Below are positions 10,899-21,840 of a stretch of DNA of 64,000 nt, in pieces; positions within the stretch are counted from its first letter, which is position 1, and every line of letters starts with the position of its first letter. Origin of the DNA: Bidens hawaiensis (lineage: Eukaryota; Streptophyta; Magnoliopsida; Asterales; Asteraceae); assembly GCA_021521415.1 (NCBI GenBank), contig JAIQDT010005020.1, positions 1 through 64,000 of the forward strand. Direction: 5' to 3'. The notes beneath the pieces were generated by a model. It searched no databases. It worked only from the letters and a program-made list of their open reading frames with translations, and was not told the DNA's origin. A program made the position numbers and the translations under genes.

Positions 10899-12419
10899 TT
10901 ACGCCACAAGGTGCGCGAGTGTCCCATCTCTGACAAATGCTTCGACGACGTCCTTCAAGTCTAAGCATTCCTCGGTGGTGTGGCCTCTTGTCCTGTGGAA
11001 GTCACAGGATTTGCTTTGGTCAGCGTTTGGATGCTGTCGGATAATTGGAGCCTTTGGCCATGGGAGCCTCTCGGTGGCGAATATCTCGGTGACGCTTTTG
11101 GTGAGTGGCGTCCATCTGGAGTTCCGGTTCGCCGACTGCATGTTATCCTTTCCGCCTAACCGAGGGTGCGAGCCGGATGAGGTGTCAAAGTTTACCCTTG
11201 ACTGCCAAATGCCTAGCTTCCTCTTTTTGTTTAGTCGGGCAGTAAGGACGTTGTTTTCTCTTGTTTTCTGAGTGTATAGGTTTGTGCTCTGGGGAAGTTC
11301 TCTACCCAGTTGCTTTTCCGTTTCCGCGAAACGTTTAGCTGCTGTCATGATTGCATCCCATGTGGATGGCATGCCGTCTTTACCCGTCAATGTGCGGATA
11401 AGCTCTGGGTATTCGGCGCTTTGGATGAAAGCTGCGCGAACAAGATCTTCGCTAATAGTGCCCAGACTTAGCTTCTTTGAATTGAAGCGTGTGATGAAGT
11501 ATAGTAAAGACTCATCTTCCTCTCGGATGCAGTTAAGGATTGTCCATTGCTCTTCGGTATACTTTCTTTGTTGACTGAAGTGTTGGCTGAACTTCTGTTG
11601 GAAGTCTGCCCAATCGTAGATGTGGTGGACCGGTAGACGGTCAAACCACGCTCTAGCCGCTCCAACCAGCGTCATCTGGAACATATAACACCACGTGGGT
11701 TCCGTCCAGTTGCTGACGGTTGCCCCCGCTATGAATCTGTTCAAATGATCGTCTGGGTCGGATATACCATCATAAGTGCCGATGTTGGACATCTGTTTGG
11801 CACTTCTCGGGGCGATTGCTTCCGCAATGTCCCTTGCAAACTTGGACGTTCCCGCATTTGCAGCAGTTGGTCTAAAGGTTTTGGAGAAGTCACGTGGGTT
11901 TCCCCCCGCGTTCCTTGGTTTGAAGGTTTCTTCGAAATTCCTTTTCGGTTGGAAGTCCGTTTCCTTACGCTTCCCTTTCACCCTATGGCGAGGGTTTGCG
12001 TCGGTGTCGGATTCCTCCGAGTACTCGCACTCACTGCTCATGTTGAGCTATTGAGTGCTTCCAAATTCATCAGCCTGTTGGATGGAACGTAAGCGTTCGT
12101 CCAACTCAGCTTGGAATTCCTTCTGACGTGCTTCCGCCCACGCTTTAACTTGTTCAAGTGTTTGGCGGGGGAGCCTCGTCTGTTGTCTTTCCACCTGGGT
12201 ATCAATGAATCCCAGGGGATGATTGTTTACTGCACTTGCCCCGGCTTGGGTAACCGGGGTAGTGTTCGTAAAATTTACTGCACTTGCCCTGGCTTGGGTA
12301 ACCGGGGTAGTGTTCGTAAAAATTGTGTACTCGCCGGTGTTCCCCCCAGTAGCTGGGGTTGTGGTTACCGGAGTTTCTTGGTCGCTCGTTGGCCTTGGCA
12401 ACGGAGTAACCTTAACCAT
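10899..12419 (-). pseudogene. Gag of the pol-less gypsy element, split by an in-frame amber codon
   Basis: The frame starts at the ATG at 12419, 48 bases past the primer-binding site. The first 123 residues are Thr/Pro-rich, with a duplicated NTTPVTQA unit and an Arg/Gln-rich helix. A TAG at 12048-12050 follows, and the same frame resumes (next ATG 12041) for 380 residues. That part has the Retrotrans_gag core (AARAWFDRLP, FQQKFSQHF) and a C-terminal zinc-knuckle variant CDFHRTRGHTTEEC (C-x2-H-x4-H-x4-C). Gag forms the particle that packages the RNA. Whether TAG is read through or is a lesion cannot be told. A short out-of-frame tail lies at 10690-10968. Confidence 0.85.
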
Positions 12420-12466
12420 CTTTCCAGAAGTTTTGAAAAAACTGAAAAAGAATTAGTTCTAGCTTT

Positions 12467-12484
12467 TTCCCACGGATGGCGCCA
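12467..12484 (-). other. Primer-binding site of the pol-less gypsy element
   Basis: The minus strand reads TGGCGCCATCCGTGGGAA one base inside the right LTR. The TGG start complements a tRNA CCA tail, so this is where a host tRNA would prime minus-strand synthesis. The exact tRNA was not assigned. Confidence 0.75.
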
Positions 12485-12485
12485 A

Positions 12486-13480
12486 TGAAGAAACACTAAT
12501 CGACCCCGGCAGATTACGGATAATCTGGGGGTTAAATAGATGTTTCCCACGAGGATTAGGTCCGGCAAAGATGGTTATTCCTGATGACCTGCAAAACAGA
12601 CACCGTGAGCTCGTCACTGAGAAGGGGGGGGGTACCTCCTTGTGACCACCCTCCGGCATGAGAATCAGACTAGATTGCTCTTGAATATAAGTGTATATTA
12701 AGAGAAATTGCTAGAGCAGATATCAGATAAGATATAAAATAATGATACCGTTCCAAGGTGTTGGAGTATTTATAGCCGAAGGTAGGTTTCCAAGCAGGTA
12801 CAGCCAGCTGTATAATATTCCTTTTCTACCAACTGTGGGCTACGCACGTGCCATGCTGGTAGTTGGTGGGTAGGCAGCGGCTGATAGTGACATGGCCGGC
12901 TGTGTACTATTCCTTTTCCGCCGGCTGTGTACTATTCCTTTTCCACCAACTGCAGGCTATGTACGTGCCACGACAAGGGTTGGTGAGTAGGCAGCGGCTG
13001 ATAGTGACATTTTGTACTAGAGCGTGCTCCTCGTACTGTTGTCGGTGAGCTGTCACCCTGTGATTGGTTCATGGGCTGCTTTGGTCAGATCTTGTCTATT
13101 TTGTCCATACCTTGGCAGGTATAGTACCAAAGATCTTCCAGAAGCGTACGGACTGGCTCATTTGGGCGGGAGTATTCCCGCCTTGCTCATTCCTTCTTCA
13201 GGTGACTGCTGAATTATTAAGAGTTAGTGCCTTGTGCGTGTAGCCTTGCTATTAGTGCGGGTAGCCTTCCCTGATGGCTTGTATCCGCAGCTGCGGGAAC
13301 AGGCGGGGTACTTCACCATTGGGAGGCTTTTCCTGCGGGAACAGCTGGCGTACTGCGCGTAAGGTCTTCATCTTTCTGAGCATGGTGGGTCCTGCGGAAC
13401 CAGTTGGTCTTTGCGCAGACGTCCCTCTTCAAGGTGAGTCTTGCGGGTCCAACTGGGCCTTGCTGGGACCTACCTCTTCA
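12486..13480 (-). repeat. LTR (5' LTR) of the pol-less gypsy element
   Basis: Same sequence as the left LTR, bounded by TGAAGA and TCTTCA and followed by the target duplication GGTGT. As the 5' LTR of a minus-strand element it should contain the promoter for gag. Confidence 0.95.
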
Positions 13481-14761
13481 GGTGTATATGTAGTTTAGTT
13501 GTTCAGGTATTTTGAGTTCTCTTCTTTACCCAATGCATGAATAAATACATTTTTTTTGTATAGAAAAATACCATAATATTAAATTCACTAAATTTGTTTA
13601 AAATGCACGTATAATATATTCTTGTTATAACACTACGTGTTGTAACATTCGTGAATTTTCAAATCCGATACTTGACACGTTTTAAAAATAAATAAATAAA
13701 TTTCGGATCATCGTCTATTATTAAAAATAAAACGGCAAAATTCTAGTCAATTATCAATCATTGCATTGACGTGATTAATTTATAATTTTTACGAGTCGCT
13801 TGTATTTTGTCGTATGCTATCAGATATTAAAAAGTTATGTACATTTACGTATCAGTCCGTTGGTAACTGTGTATTATAAACCATCCCTAAACTTCAAGAC
13901 CAATTTTTTTAATCATCATTTAATCTTGAGGGACTAGTTCTGACATTAACTCAAACCTTTTCTCCTTCCTGTCAAACAACAAACCCTATTCCCCATTTTC
14001 TTTTCAACATCCATTATTAGCCAAGAACGTCTCATTATCTTACTTTACTATTAAAGTAACATATCTTTTCTACATGTCATTTAAATAGATTATTCACATA
14101 GAATGTTAATTATACAGTTTCTATAAATAAATTATCCACCTAATAAACAATTTAATTTTAAAAATTAACTCCTAAGTTGGAGAATGTTTCAAAATAAATA
14201 GTTATAATAATCATTTATTGAGTAACAAAAGCAATTGATTGTCTTCATTGTTATTTTCTAAAATTTTAAGACTTTGTTATTTTATTTTATTTTTTGGATT
14301 TTGGGAAATTATTTATGAACGTTTAGACTGGATGTATGGATGTTTGGATTGAAATGATGGTTTAAGTCATGAAGTTTGGATTTTATTGTTTCTTTATTAA
14401 ACGGTTTAATCAAAATTATAATTGTTATATCTCATTGTTATATTCATATTTGTAGCATTCTTTATGTTGTATACTTATATGTTTTATAATTTCAATAAAA
14501 ATAGTGTTTATAGCACACAACTTATGTTACAAAATCTACATGTTTACGATTTATAACTTACAACATATGATTTCAGTATATGATAAATTTTAATTAATAT
14601 GTCTTTTTTTATTTTATGGTATAAGTTAGAAATATGTTTTAAATTGCTATTTTATCTCTGTTTTTCTTTGTATGTTGGATTTTCTTAATTAAAACAACAA
14701 TGTGATATCCTATATTAATAATGTTAGATTATCAGTCGTTTACAATTCATTAAAATGTATA

Positions 14762-14762
<1 letters not shown>

Positions 14763-14789
<27 letters not shown>
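14763..14789. repeat. (CA)n microsatellite
   Basis: About 13 uninterrupted AC/CA dinucleotides followed by a few TA units. Confidence 0.95.
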
Positions 14790-14796
<7 letters not shown>

Positions 14797-14985
14797 AAGT
14801 TTTATGTATTTCCACCTGTGTGTAACACTAGATCTAACCTAGTTTTTACCAAATTAATAACCAATCAATCTTCCAACTAATTTATGTTATAATCCCATGT
14901 CATTTGACTGTAATCTCGTGTAATTAATGTAATCAATTGACCAATTTCCTTTAACTCCAAACCCGGACACGTAAGGCCTTGTAAT

Positions 14986-15165
14986 GTTATAAATACTCGA
15001 TCAAAATGAAATTAAATCGCCCTACATCCGGTTCTCCTCGTCTCAAGAAAAACCCTCAATCAATTGTTGTCTAAACGCATTCCTGAATCATTTTCTTCAG
15101 TCCGTATTAAATCCAAAACCCTAACTCATTATTTCCATTCAATTCGTGCTATTAGCAGGTAATTG
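14986..15165 (+). promoter_or_regulatory. Orphan promoter and 5' UTR-like segment
   Basis: A TATAAATA box is followed after about 30 bases by a pyrimidine-rich stretch like plant leaders, ending at GCAG/GTAATTG, a good splice donor. No coding exon that I recognise follows. It may be the front of a gene lost to rearrangement, or part of an unrecognised element. Confidence 0.3.
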
Positions 15166-17107
15166 TTGGGTGCTCTGTAATTGGTTTAGGCATTTAACAA
15201 AAGCCCCCTGTCAATTTTGATTAATTTATAGAGGGAAATCACGTACCAATTAGGGATTTAACGGATTAGGGTTCATCTTGATTTTGGGGGTTAATTCACG
15301 TTATGGTTAAATCCGTTTTGTTTCATTCCAATTACTAGTTAAAGAACCGGCCCAGGTTGGTGCGTATTGTGATTAGTCACTGAACCGGCCAGGTGTGCGG
15401 ATTCGAACCTCGTGACCCAGTTCTTGTTTTATTTTTTTTACTTTTTATATATTATTTTATTTAATTCATAATTAATTTCGATATAAAGTCAAATAAAACA
15501 AATATTTTGCACTCATTTTACCGAGCATTTTCAAACTTTCAAAATAAATTTTCGTTTGTCCTTTCCGCATATAACATGTGTAAGCATATACACATATAAT
15601 CATATTTTAGTATATTTTTCTTAATTAAAAATCATAATATTTTTTTAAATAATATTTACATTGATTATTACCCTTATTATTATTATTATTATGTAAAATA
15701 TACTTCAAATTTTAGCGATCCTATAATCCGTTATAAATAAATTTTATTGTGTCTAGTTCATTTATTTTGTTAGGTTGTTTATTTCTCCTATGTTTTTAAA
15801 AATTAGGGCAAATTGTCGAAAATCCTCGCGTGACCAATCATTTCGCTTAAACAATCAACTCGTTATCGCACTCCTTAATTTAGGTGAGTTGACATACCCC
15901 TTTTTCATCCTTTATATATTTTGGGGGAGCATGCGTACCTTATTTACACTACTTATGTTTTTTGACCACATCTATTCCAACATAATTCAATTTATGCGTG
16001 ATGATTGCATGATCTATGACTATGCTCTAGGTGCTTAAAACTGCATTCTTGAGTTTTTTATTTAATGGTTTGGGAAAGAAAAGATAAGAAAATTTTTCTT
16101 TTTTCATTCTTGAGTGTTTTTTTTTAAAGAAAAGAAAGAGAATGGAAAGAAAAGTTGGGGTATTTTCCCTTTAAAACTTTCCCGACAAATATGGTCTGAT
16201 TCTGAAGGAAAAGTTTATAGCCATGTACGATATTACTAATTATCATATCCTTTCCTTCCTATCTAACTCGAGAATGCCTTTTAAGTATATAATTTTTTTC
16301 CTTTCTTACCCTATCCAATATTATCATTTATTTTCCTTATATTTTAAACCCTAGAATGCAGTGTAAGTGTTTATTTTTATGTTTGGTGGTTGGTATCTCA
16401 TACTTATTTATCCTCATCTAGTAGGATCTTACACTTACCAAGTACAATGATTTTGTATCAGTAGGAAAATGTCCATATCTATTTAGTTGCTTACATTTTC
16501 ATAAGGATTGTAATGCTCACCATTTACATATGAATTGTGATTTACATATATATATATATATATAAAACTAAACTTATGTATATATTCTCACCAACATTCG
16601 TGTTGACAGACCTATTTTTATACGTACTACAGATACAAGTAGTTGATATTGTTCAAGATTGAAGACATTAATTTGGGCTTAGGATATTTATTCAAAATAC
16701 AAAAGTATGATATATTCGTTTCAATTATTGAATTTTTGTACTTGAATGTTGATGAAATTATATAATTATTGTCGTTTTAATTAGTGTCTTTTGAGCTACT
16801 GTCTGATTAATACGTTACGCTCTGTCATGTTCCGTCGCCTTTGTTCGGGGTGTGACACATGTCAACTATTAAAAGCATCCATAATGCCAAACATATACAG
16901 ACCACAACATGAGATTTCAAACCTTTTTTAAAAACACCCACTTTTTTCCAAACATCAAACCTCCAAAAATCCTATCAATATATATATATATATATATATA
17001 ATATGTATGTATATATTGATGTGAGAGAGTGGAGAGGGGGTCCACCACTTTCTTGTCCTGTCTCATAGCTTGCAGCCCCAAAGCTACCCACAATTGACCC
17101 CCGCAAC

Positions 17108-17750
17108 TAGGGCTGTCATAACATGTCAGATACGACACGATAAGACACGATGACCTATTGTGCTAAACACGAATACGACACGATAACTAATCGTGTCATT
17201 TTTTCCAAACACGAACACGACCCTGTTTAGTAGCAGGTTAACCTGTTAAGACCTGTTAAGGGACCTGTTTAAAGACACAATGTACAATACATGTGTAACG
17301 AAACCAAAATTTTCAAAAAGGAGCATAAAAGTCTTAATTAATAGATAATCCATAATATAAATGAAACAAAAAACCACAAATCCATTACATACTAGAAACA
17401 AAAGATGCACATACATAACATACTTGAAACAAAAAACTATAGATGCAAATCATAACATTCATATATAAAAAGTATATTATCGGGTTCTGACGGTCATTAG
17501 TGAAATATCGTTTGTAAGTATGACTTTAGATTTAAGAATTTAAGATGTATGTATATTTATTTTTTAAAATAAAAATTTCCACAGGTTACTAACAGGTTAA
17601 CAGGTCTTTAACCTGTTAGGACACAAATTTAAACATGTCTTAAACAGGTTGATCTGTAAAAGACACGAAACCTGTTAAGCTCAAACCCAAACCTGTTAAA
17701 ACCCGTGTCGTGTCATGTTAACAGTTCCGTGTCATAAATTGACAGCCCTA
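17108..17750. mobile_element. hAT-type non-autonomous element, 643 bp
   Basis: The ends TAGGGCTGTCA and its inverse are flanked by a perfect 8-bp target duplication CCCGCAAC, the hAT hallmark. Both subterminal regions are packed with short motifs (GACACGA/ACACGA and AACCTGTTAA/TTAACAGGT) in both orientations, as expected for transposase-binding arrays. The middle is AT-rich and encodes nothing. Confidence 0.93.
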
Positions 17751-18068
17751 CCCGCAACGCCCTCATTTGACACCTCCTCGTTTATCCCCTGCCACATCAA
17801 CAAACGATCATCCACAAACCCCACGATGTTGATGCTCTAACCCATTCGTCATATATTTGAAGGTTAGGCATGTATATTTTTTTACCATCAAGTTTTTTAA
17901 GCTTAGTTATATATTTAACTTAGAAACTAATTAATACTTATTAAAAAAATATTATATTTGAAATAAAAAAAGACGTTAATTAAGTGATGTTGGCTACACT
18001 TGTGCAGCAAAATGCTGTTCTTCTCTACGAGCAAATGGTCACGAATGTAGGGGTCTCAACACCGCCAT
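17751..18068. other. Non-coding gap between hAT element and CACTA element
   Basis: AT-rich. The only frame, at about 17984-18187, runs into the CACTA end and has no recognisable domain. Confidence 0.5.
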
Positions 18069-18080
18069 CATTACAAGAAA

Positions 18081-18130
18081 GTTGCGTATTAGCGGCGTCA
18101 TTATTAGTGGCGACATACTCTTTAGCGGTG
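18081..18130 (+). repeat. Left subterminal repeats of the CACTA element
   Basis: Degenerate copies of TTAGCGGCGAC-like units (AGCGGCGTC, AGTGGCGAC, AGCGGTGAC) just inside the left end. In CACTA elements such repeats bind the TNPA-type protein. Confidence 0.75.
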
Positions 18131-18369
18131 ACAAACTTTGATCCGTGTTTTTATTTTAATAAACACATTTCGGCCGTTGATAACTGAATTGATCCAACGG
18201 CTGGGGTTAATTTCCAAATATGTCGCCGCTTATAATAATTGGCACAAAAACCGGGAAAATATATCATCTTCCCTCTCTTTTTCTTCATCTCATCGATCTA
18301 CAACTCTTTCTCTCTCGTCTCCAAAGCCGTCAGAAACCGGCCACCACTCTACTACTCCGACGTCGGCCA

Positions 18370-18804
18370 CCACTAGGTTGTCTAAGGGTGTCGTATATTA
18401 AGATCCCGGTTTCATCATAGTTTCCATAGCCGAGAGAGATCTAATATTCACAAGTAGGATTCTAAACCTAGGTAGTGCTTCTCCTATCTTTGAGTTCGTC
18501 TAGGTAGTCGAGTTAAAGTCAGTTAGTGTTAGTGTCAGTTTTTGTTTAAGTATTCTTTAGTTTATAGTTAATAAATAAAAAGCACAAAAATCATTTAAAC
18601 TCAATTTAATTAAGTTAATTAGTCAGGGTCTAGTTTAGGTGTCGCTAGTGTCATTTGGGTTCGATATCCAGACTTCATTAGGCTTTACTGTAGTTGATAG
18701 GTACACTTGCCTGTCTAGTAGTCTAGCATTAGGATAGTCTAGGTTTATAAATTTAAAACTAGAATGTCTAGGTTAGGTTAAGTTTTTATAGACTGCTTTT
18801 AGCA
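18370..18804 (+). repeat. Truncated left LTR of the nested Athila-like element
   Basis: Starts with CCACTAGGTTGTCTAAGG and ends GCTTTTAGCA. It corresponds to the last quarter of the right LTR, with few differences. The first ~1.36 kb of this LTR is missing at the junction with CACTA sequence. Confidence 0.88.
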
Positions 18805-18815
18805 TATCAAGTTTT

Positions 18816-18833
18816 TGGCGCCGTTGCTAGGGA
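18816..18833 (+). other. Primer-binding site of the nested element
   Basis: TGGCGCCGTTGCTAGGGA, 11 bases past the left LTR, close to the complement of a tRNA-Asp 3' end as used by Athila elements. Confidence 0.7.
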
Positions 18834-19059
18834 CACTTAGGCGATAGCAAAACTAGCTTTGATTGAACTTAATTAATTATTTGGTCTCATTAGGCCTTAG
18901 GTAGCCTTTTTAGTGTGTCTAGTAATTTTTGTAAATATTTATTTATATTATTAGTCTTTTTGTGTCTTGAGTTTTGGTGTGCCTTGTGAGTCTGTGTCTT
19001 TCTGTGTTTTGTGTTTAGATTAGTGAGTCTTTTGTTGAGTCTTTTATTTGTGTTCTAAT

Positions 19060-20159
19060 CATGTGTGAGATCTGTAGAGGACCCCATTTTACTGTACGTT
19101 GTCCAAATTCATCGGGGTACTCCATGGACTACGATGCTAACCTGTATTCGTAGCAGCAGCGATATGAAACACGAGGAGAATTACTTGAATGCATGAGAGC
19201 AGCTAGGATCGGGAAATTCAGGCTATAATAGATCATATAAAGGCGATCCCGAAACCAAGAAATGTTTCTTTTTAAGATATAGAAGGAAACTTGATTGCTA
19301 TTCAAATTTCCACAGGTGTGATAATACCAGTAGTTTCAGACTCGGAGTTTATGATGAATAACGAAGATCTTCAGTCAGAGTCAGAACCAAAGACGATAAT
19401 GGATGATGAAGTCCCACCTTCGGTTCAACAAGAAGGTAATTCAACTCATCAGCATCCCACGCCTTGGTACTATGGATCAGATGCCATTGATGATGATTTT
19501 TGGGGCAATGAGGAGATAGAGGTAGTAGGGAGTTGCCTAATAACACTGTGGTTGAAATTGAAGAGGGCGATACGGAGATGGAGAACAATACGGAGAAGGA
19601 TAATATTTCTTCATGGGAGCTAGAATTTGGTGACGAGTTATTATATTTGCCAACTCCGTGTTGTTAAGAAGAAGAGTTTGACCCACTTGGTGATTTAAAG
19701 CGTCTTGAAGATTTACTGTATAACGAGCCAAGTGTGGGGATCGAGAAGGAGCATTATGAGGAGAGCCGTGAGAATGTAAGTGACTCGATTATTACGACAT
19801 TACACATCGAATCTGATAAACCAAAACACGAACCATACTCAATCTCCATTTGGGACGTGTCGAGGTTTGAAAAATTGGCTAGAAGAGAAAGGGTATCGAG
19901 GCTCAGGAATCGAGTTATGCGTAGGAACTTCTCATACCCACCTAACTTCATCGAATCACTATGTAGGGATGACCACCTTTTGTATTACATATATATAATG
20001 CATTTCGGTCCCGAGAAATTCAAGAGTTGGTGGGCCGAGCTGAATTTATATTTTTGGGCCCATGAGAGCTTTTCAATTGGTTTCTTCATGACCATGTGTA
20101 AGAGAAGAGTGTTGAGGAGCAGAGATGGGAAGAGGATAAAGGAGAAGCCTCCTGATTGA
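19060..20159 (+). pseudogene. Gag-like remnants of the nested Athila-like element
   Basis: Near 19060 a frame beginning MCEICRGPHFTVRCPNSSG shows a zinc-knuckle-like C-x2-C-x3-H-x4-C. A stop follows soon after. Frame pieces at 19291-19623 (acidic) and 19734-20159 (basic C-terminus, RFEKLARRERVSRLRNRV) follow; I do not recognise them. The next bases (CGGGAGGTAACCCGGTAACATG-type sequence) are non-coding. All pieces are broken by stops and frame changes. What remains suggests a GAG-only element. Confidence 0.55.
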
Positions 20160-21840
20160 GATTTAGGGTGCGAGTCCGGCTGAAGACTCTTCTGTAAACT
20201 TAGCGCTTTCCGGGAGGTAACCCGGTAACATGTTTTCTATATAGTTTATTTTATTTTGATTTTATTTCTTGTTATGCTAGGTGTTTTCTTCTTTTGTTTT
20301 CGTGTTGTCGGTTGATGAGCCAGGGCTTGAAGCAAGTGTGGGGATGCTAACTGCTGCCGGATTATCGAGACGTTTTCAGAACTATTAATTATTGATTGCC
20401 GCTTTTGTTCGTGAGTGACAGTTTGGTAAAGAGCACTAAAGTTTGAGGCTTTTATTCGAATTGGAGGGCAAGGAACATGATCCACCATACACTTTCACGG
20501 ATACATTAACCAGGGGAATCTGTTCCATTTTATTTTTCTTTACGCTTTATTTGTCTTTTTCCTTTTCTCACAATGAGGACAGTGTGAAATTTAAGTGTGG
20601 GGATGGGGAATTGATGTTTTGAAAGGAAAAATAAAAATAAACAAAAAATAAAATTCAGAAAAATCATAAGAAAATTGAAAAATGTCCCGAAAATTTAAGT
20701 TATGTTTGCAAAATAATGGAAAATGATAGAAATAATTTAAGATTGGTTTTTCAAAACTATTATACATATGAGATTAAATAAAGATAATGCACTAAGCTTG
20801 GGATGTATTGGTAGGCCCAACTAACTTTGAGAAGTTTCCCTAATTATTAAAAATATACCTAATAATCATAAACCTTGTGGGTTCTCATCTTGAAGGGGGG
20901 ATAGTGAAGCTGAATATTCGATAAGGCATAGCGAGTATTACCATAATATGACTACCTTGAGGTGGTGAGAATTACATGCACTTTAAATTACCACGACACT
21001 CTGTTTTATGATAGTAAATAATGAGTGGTGGCGCCCCGCAATGTCCATATCTTATACGAGCTTAGAAAAATAGTTATATATTTAGGTAAAAGATGTCTAA
21101 GAGCACAAAGTTTTGTTTGCATGAACATCAAAGATGTGCAATTATAATTGAAAGCAAAAGTGAATGAGAAAGTTATCCAAATGTCAAAGAAGCATTCACA
21201 AAAAAAAATCGAAAATAGAAAAAGAGGCCAAAAGGCACATACTAGCTGAGGCCGAGAGCTTACGTGTTACCAAGGGGATGGTGATTCTGAGGATACACTA
21301 TTGGGGCTCGAGGTTTTTAGTCAATAAATATTTTTAGGAAATACTAATGGTGGAGGCCTGGGATCGTCATATACTGGGTTGTAGCTCGGGTGAAACAATG
21401 CTGGGCCAAAATCCGCTAATATAGTTTTAGGATTAAGTATTACTCGTACGACCTCACTTGACCTTTCATCCATCTAAATTCCACCAAAGTGCATTTTCTT
21501 CTTACCAATAAAGGGTTTTTAGCTTACGGTGATAGGTTGAACCAGTCTGTTTCAACCCGGTTTTAAATTGTCTTGATTATGCTTGAGATGGGGGTAAGCA
21601 GATCTGTAACTCTTTATGTGTGAGACCCATAGTCTATTTGATATCACATGAACTTAATTGTTAAATATGAAAGGGCTTGATAGGTTAGTGGCTGGGTTTA
21701 AGTGGACAACAATATCGGCAATCACGATTTTTGCGTTAATCAGTGCTTAAATTAAACTATATGTTTTAAAGATCGATCTTGAATTATGATTCCATTAAAT
21801 GTATATTTTTTCAAGGACGAAAAAGGTTTAAGTGTGGGGA
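20160..21840 (+). other. Untranslated 3' region of the nested Athila-like element
   Basis: AT-rich with no credible frame. The motif GTGTGGGGATG occurs near 20335, 20597 and 21833; only the last one abuts the LTR and serves as polypurine tract. Extra copies of this motif also occur in the 50.9 kb Athila element. Confidence 0.6.

Larger units (their letters stand above)
4285..13480 (-). mobile_element. Complete pol-less Ty3/gypsy (Tat-like) LTR retrotransposon with antisense gene
   Basis: Two LTRs of about 995 bp (TGAAGA...TCTTCA) bound a 7.2-kb interior, with a perfect 5-bp target duplication GGTGT on both sides. A primer-binding site lies inside the right LTR and a polypurine tract inside the left LTR, so the element reads on the minus strand. 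It carries gag but no recognisable protease, reverse transcriptase, RNase H or integrase. A spliced gene on the opposite strand and two tandem-repeat arrays fill the rest. This fits pol-less GAG-bearing elements (TR-GAG) and the antisense extra ORFs known in the Tat lineage. The near-identical LTRs imply recent insertion by enzymes supplied in trans. Confidence 0.93.
13481..17107. other. AT-rich intergenic stretch
   Basis: No convincing coding gene. The left edge is the displaced upstream flank of the ADP/ATP carrier. It contains (CA)n at about 14763-14789, (TTA)n near 15675-15693, (TA)n near 16545-16565 and 16977-17002, and the orphan promoter-like stretch listed separately. A frame at 15775-16038 resembles no family I know and has no supporting context. 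Confidence 0.6.

Noticed and set aside
15380..15425. GGTTCGAATCC (perfect tRNA B-box) on the minus strand
   Set aside because: No matching A-box, acceptor stem or proper T-stem around it; at most a SINE/tRNA fragment or chance.
15775..16038. 87-residue frame in the AT-rich gap
   Set aside because: Hydrophobic low-complexity C-terminus, no family resemblance, and a possible donor in the middle (TTAG/GTGAGT); not supportable as a gene.
17984..18187. 67-residue frame before the CACTA end
   Set aside because: Crosses into the transposon end and has no domain or splice support.
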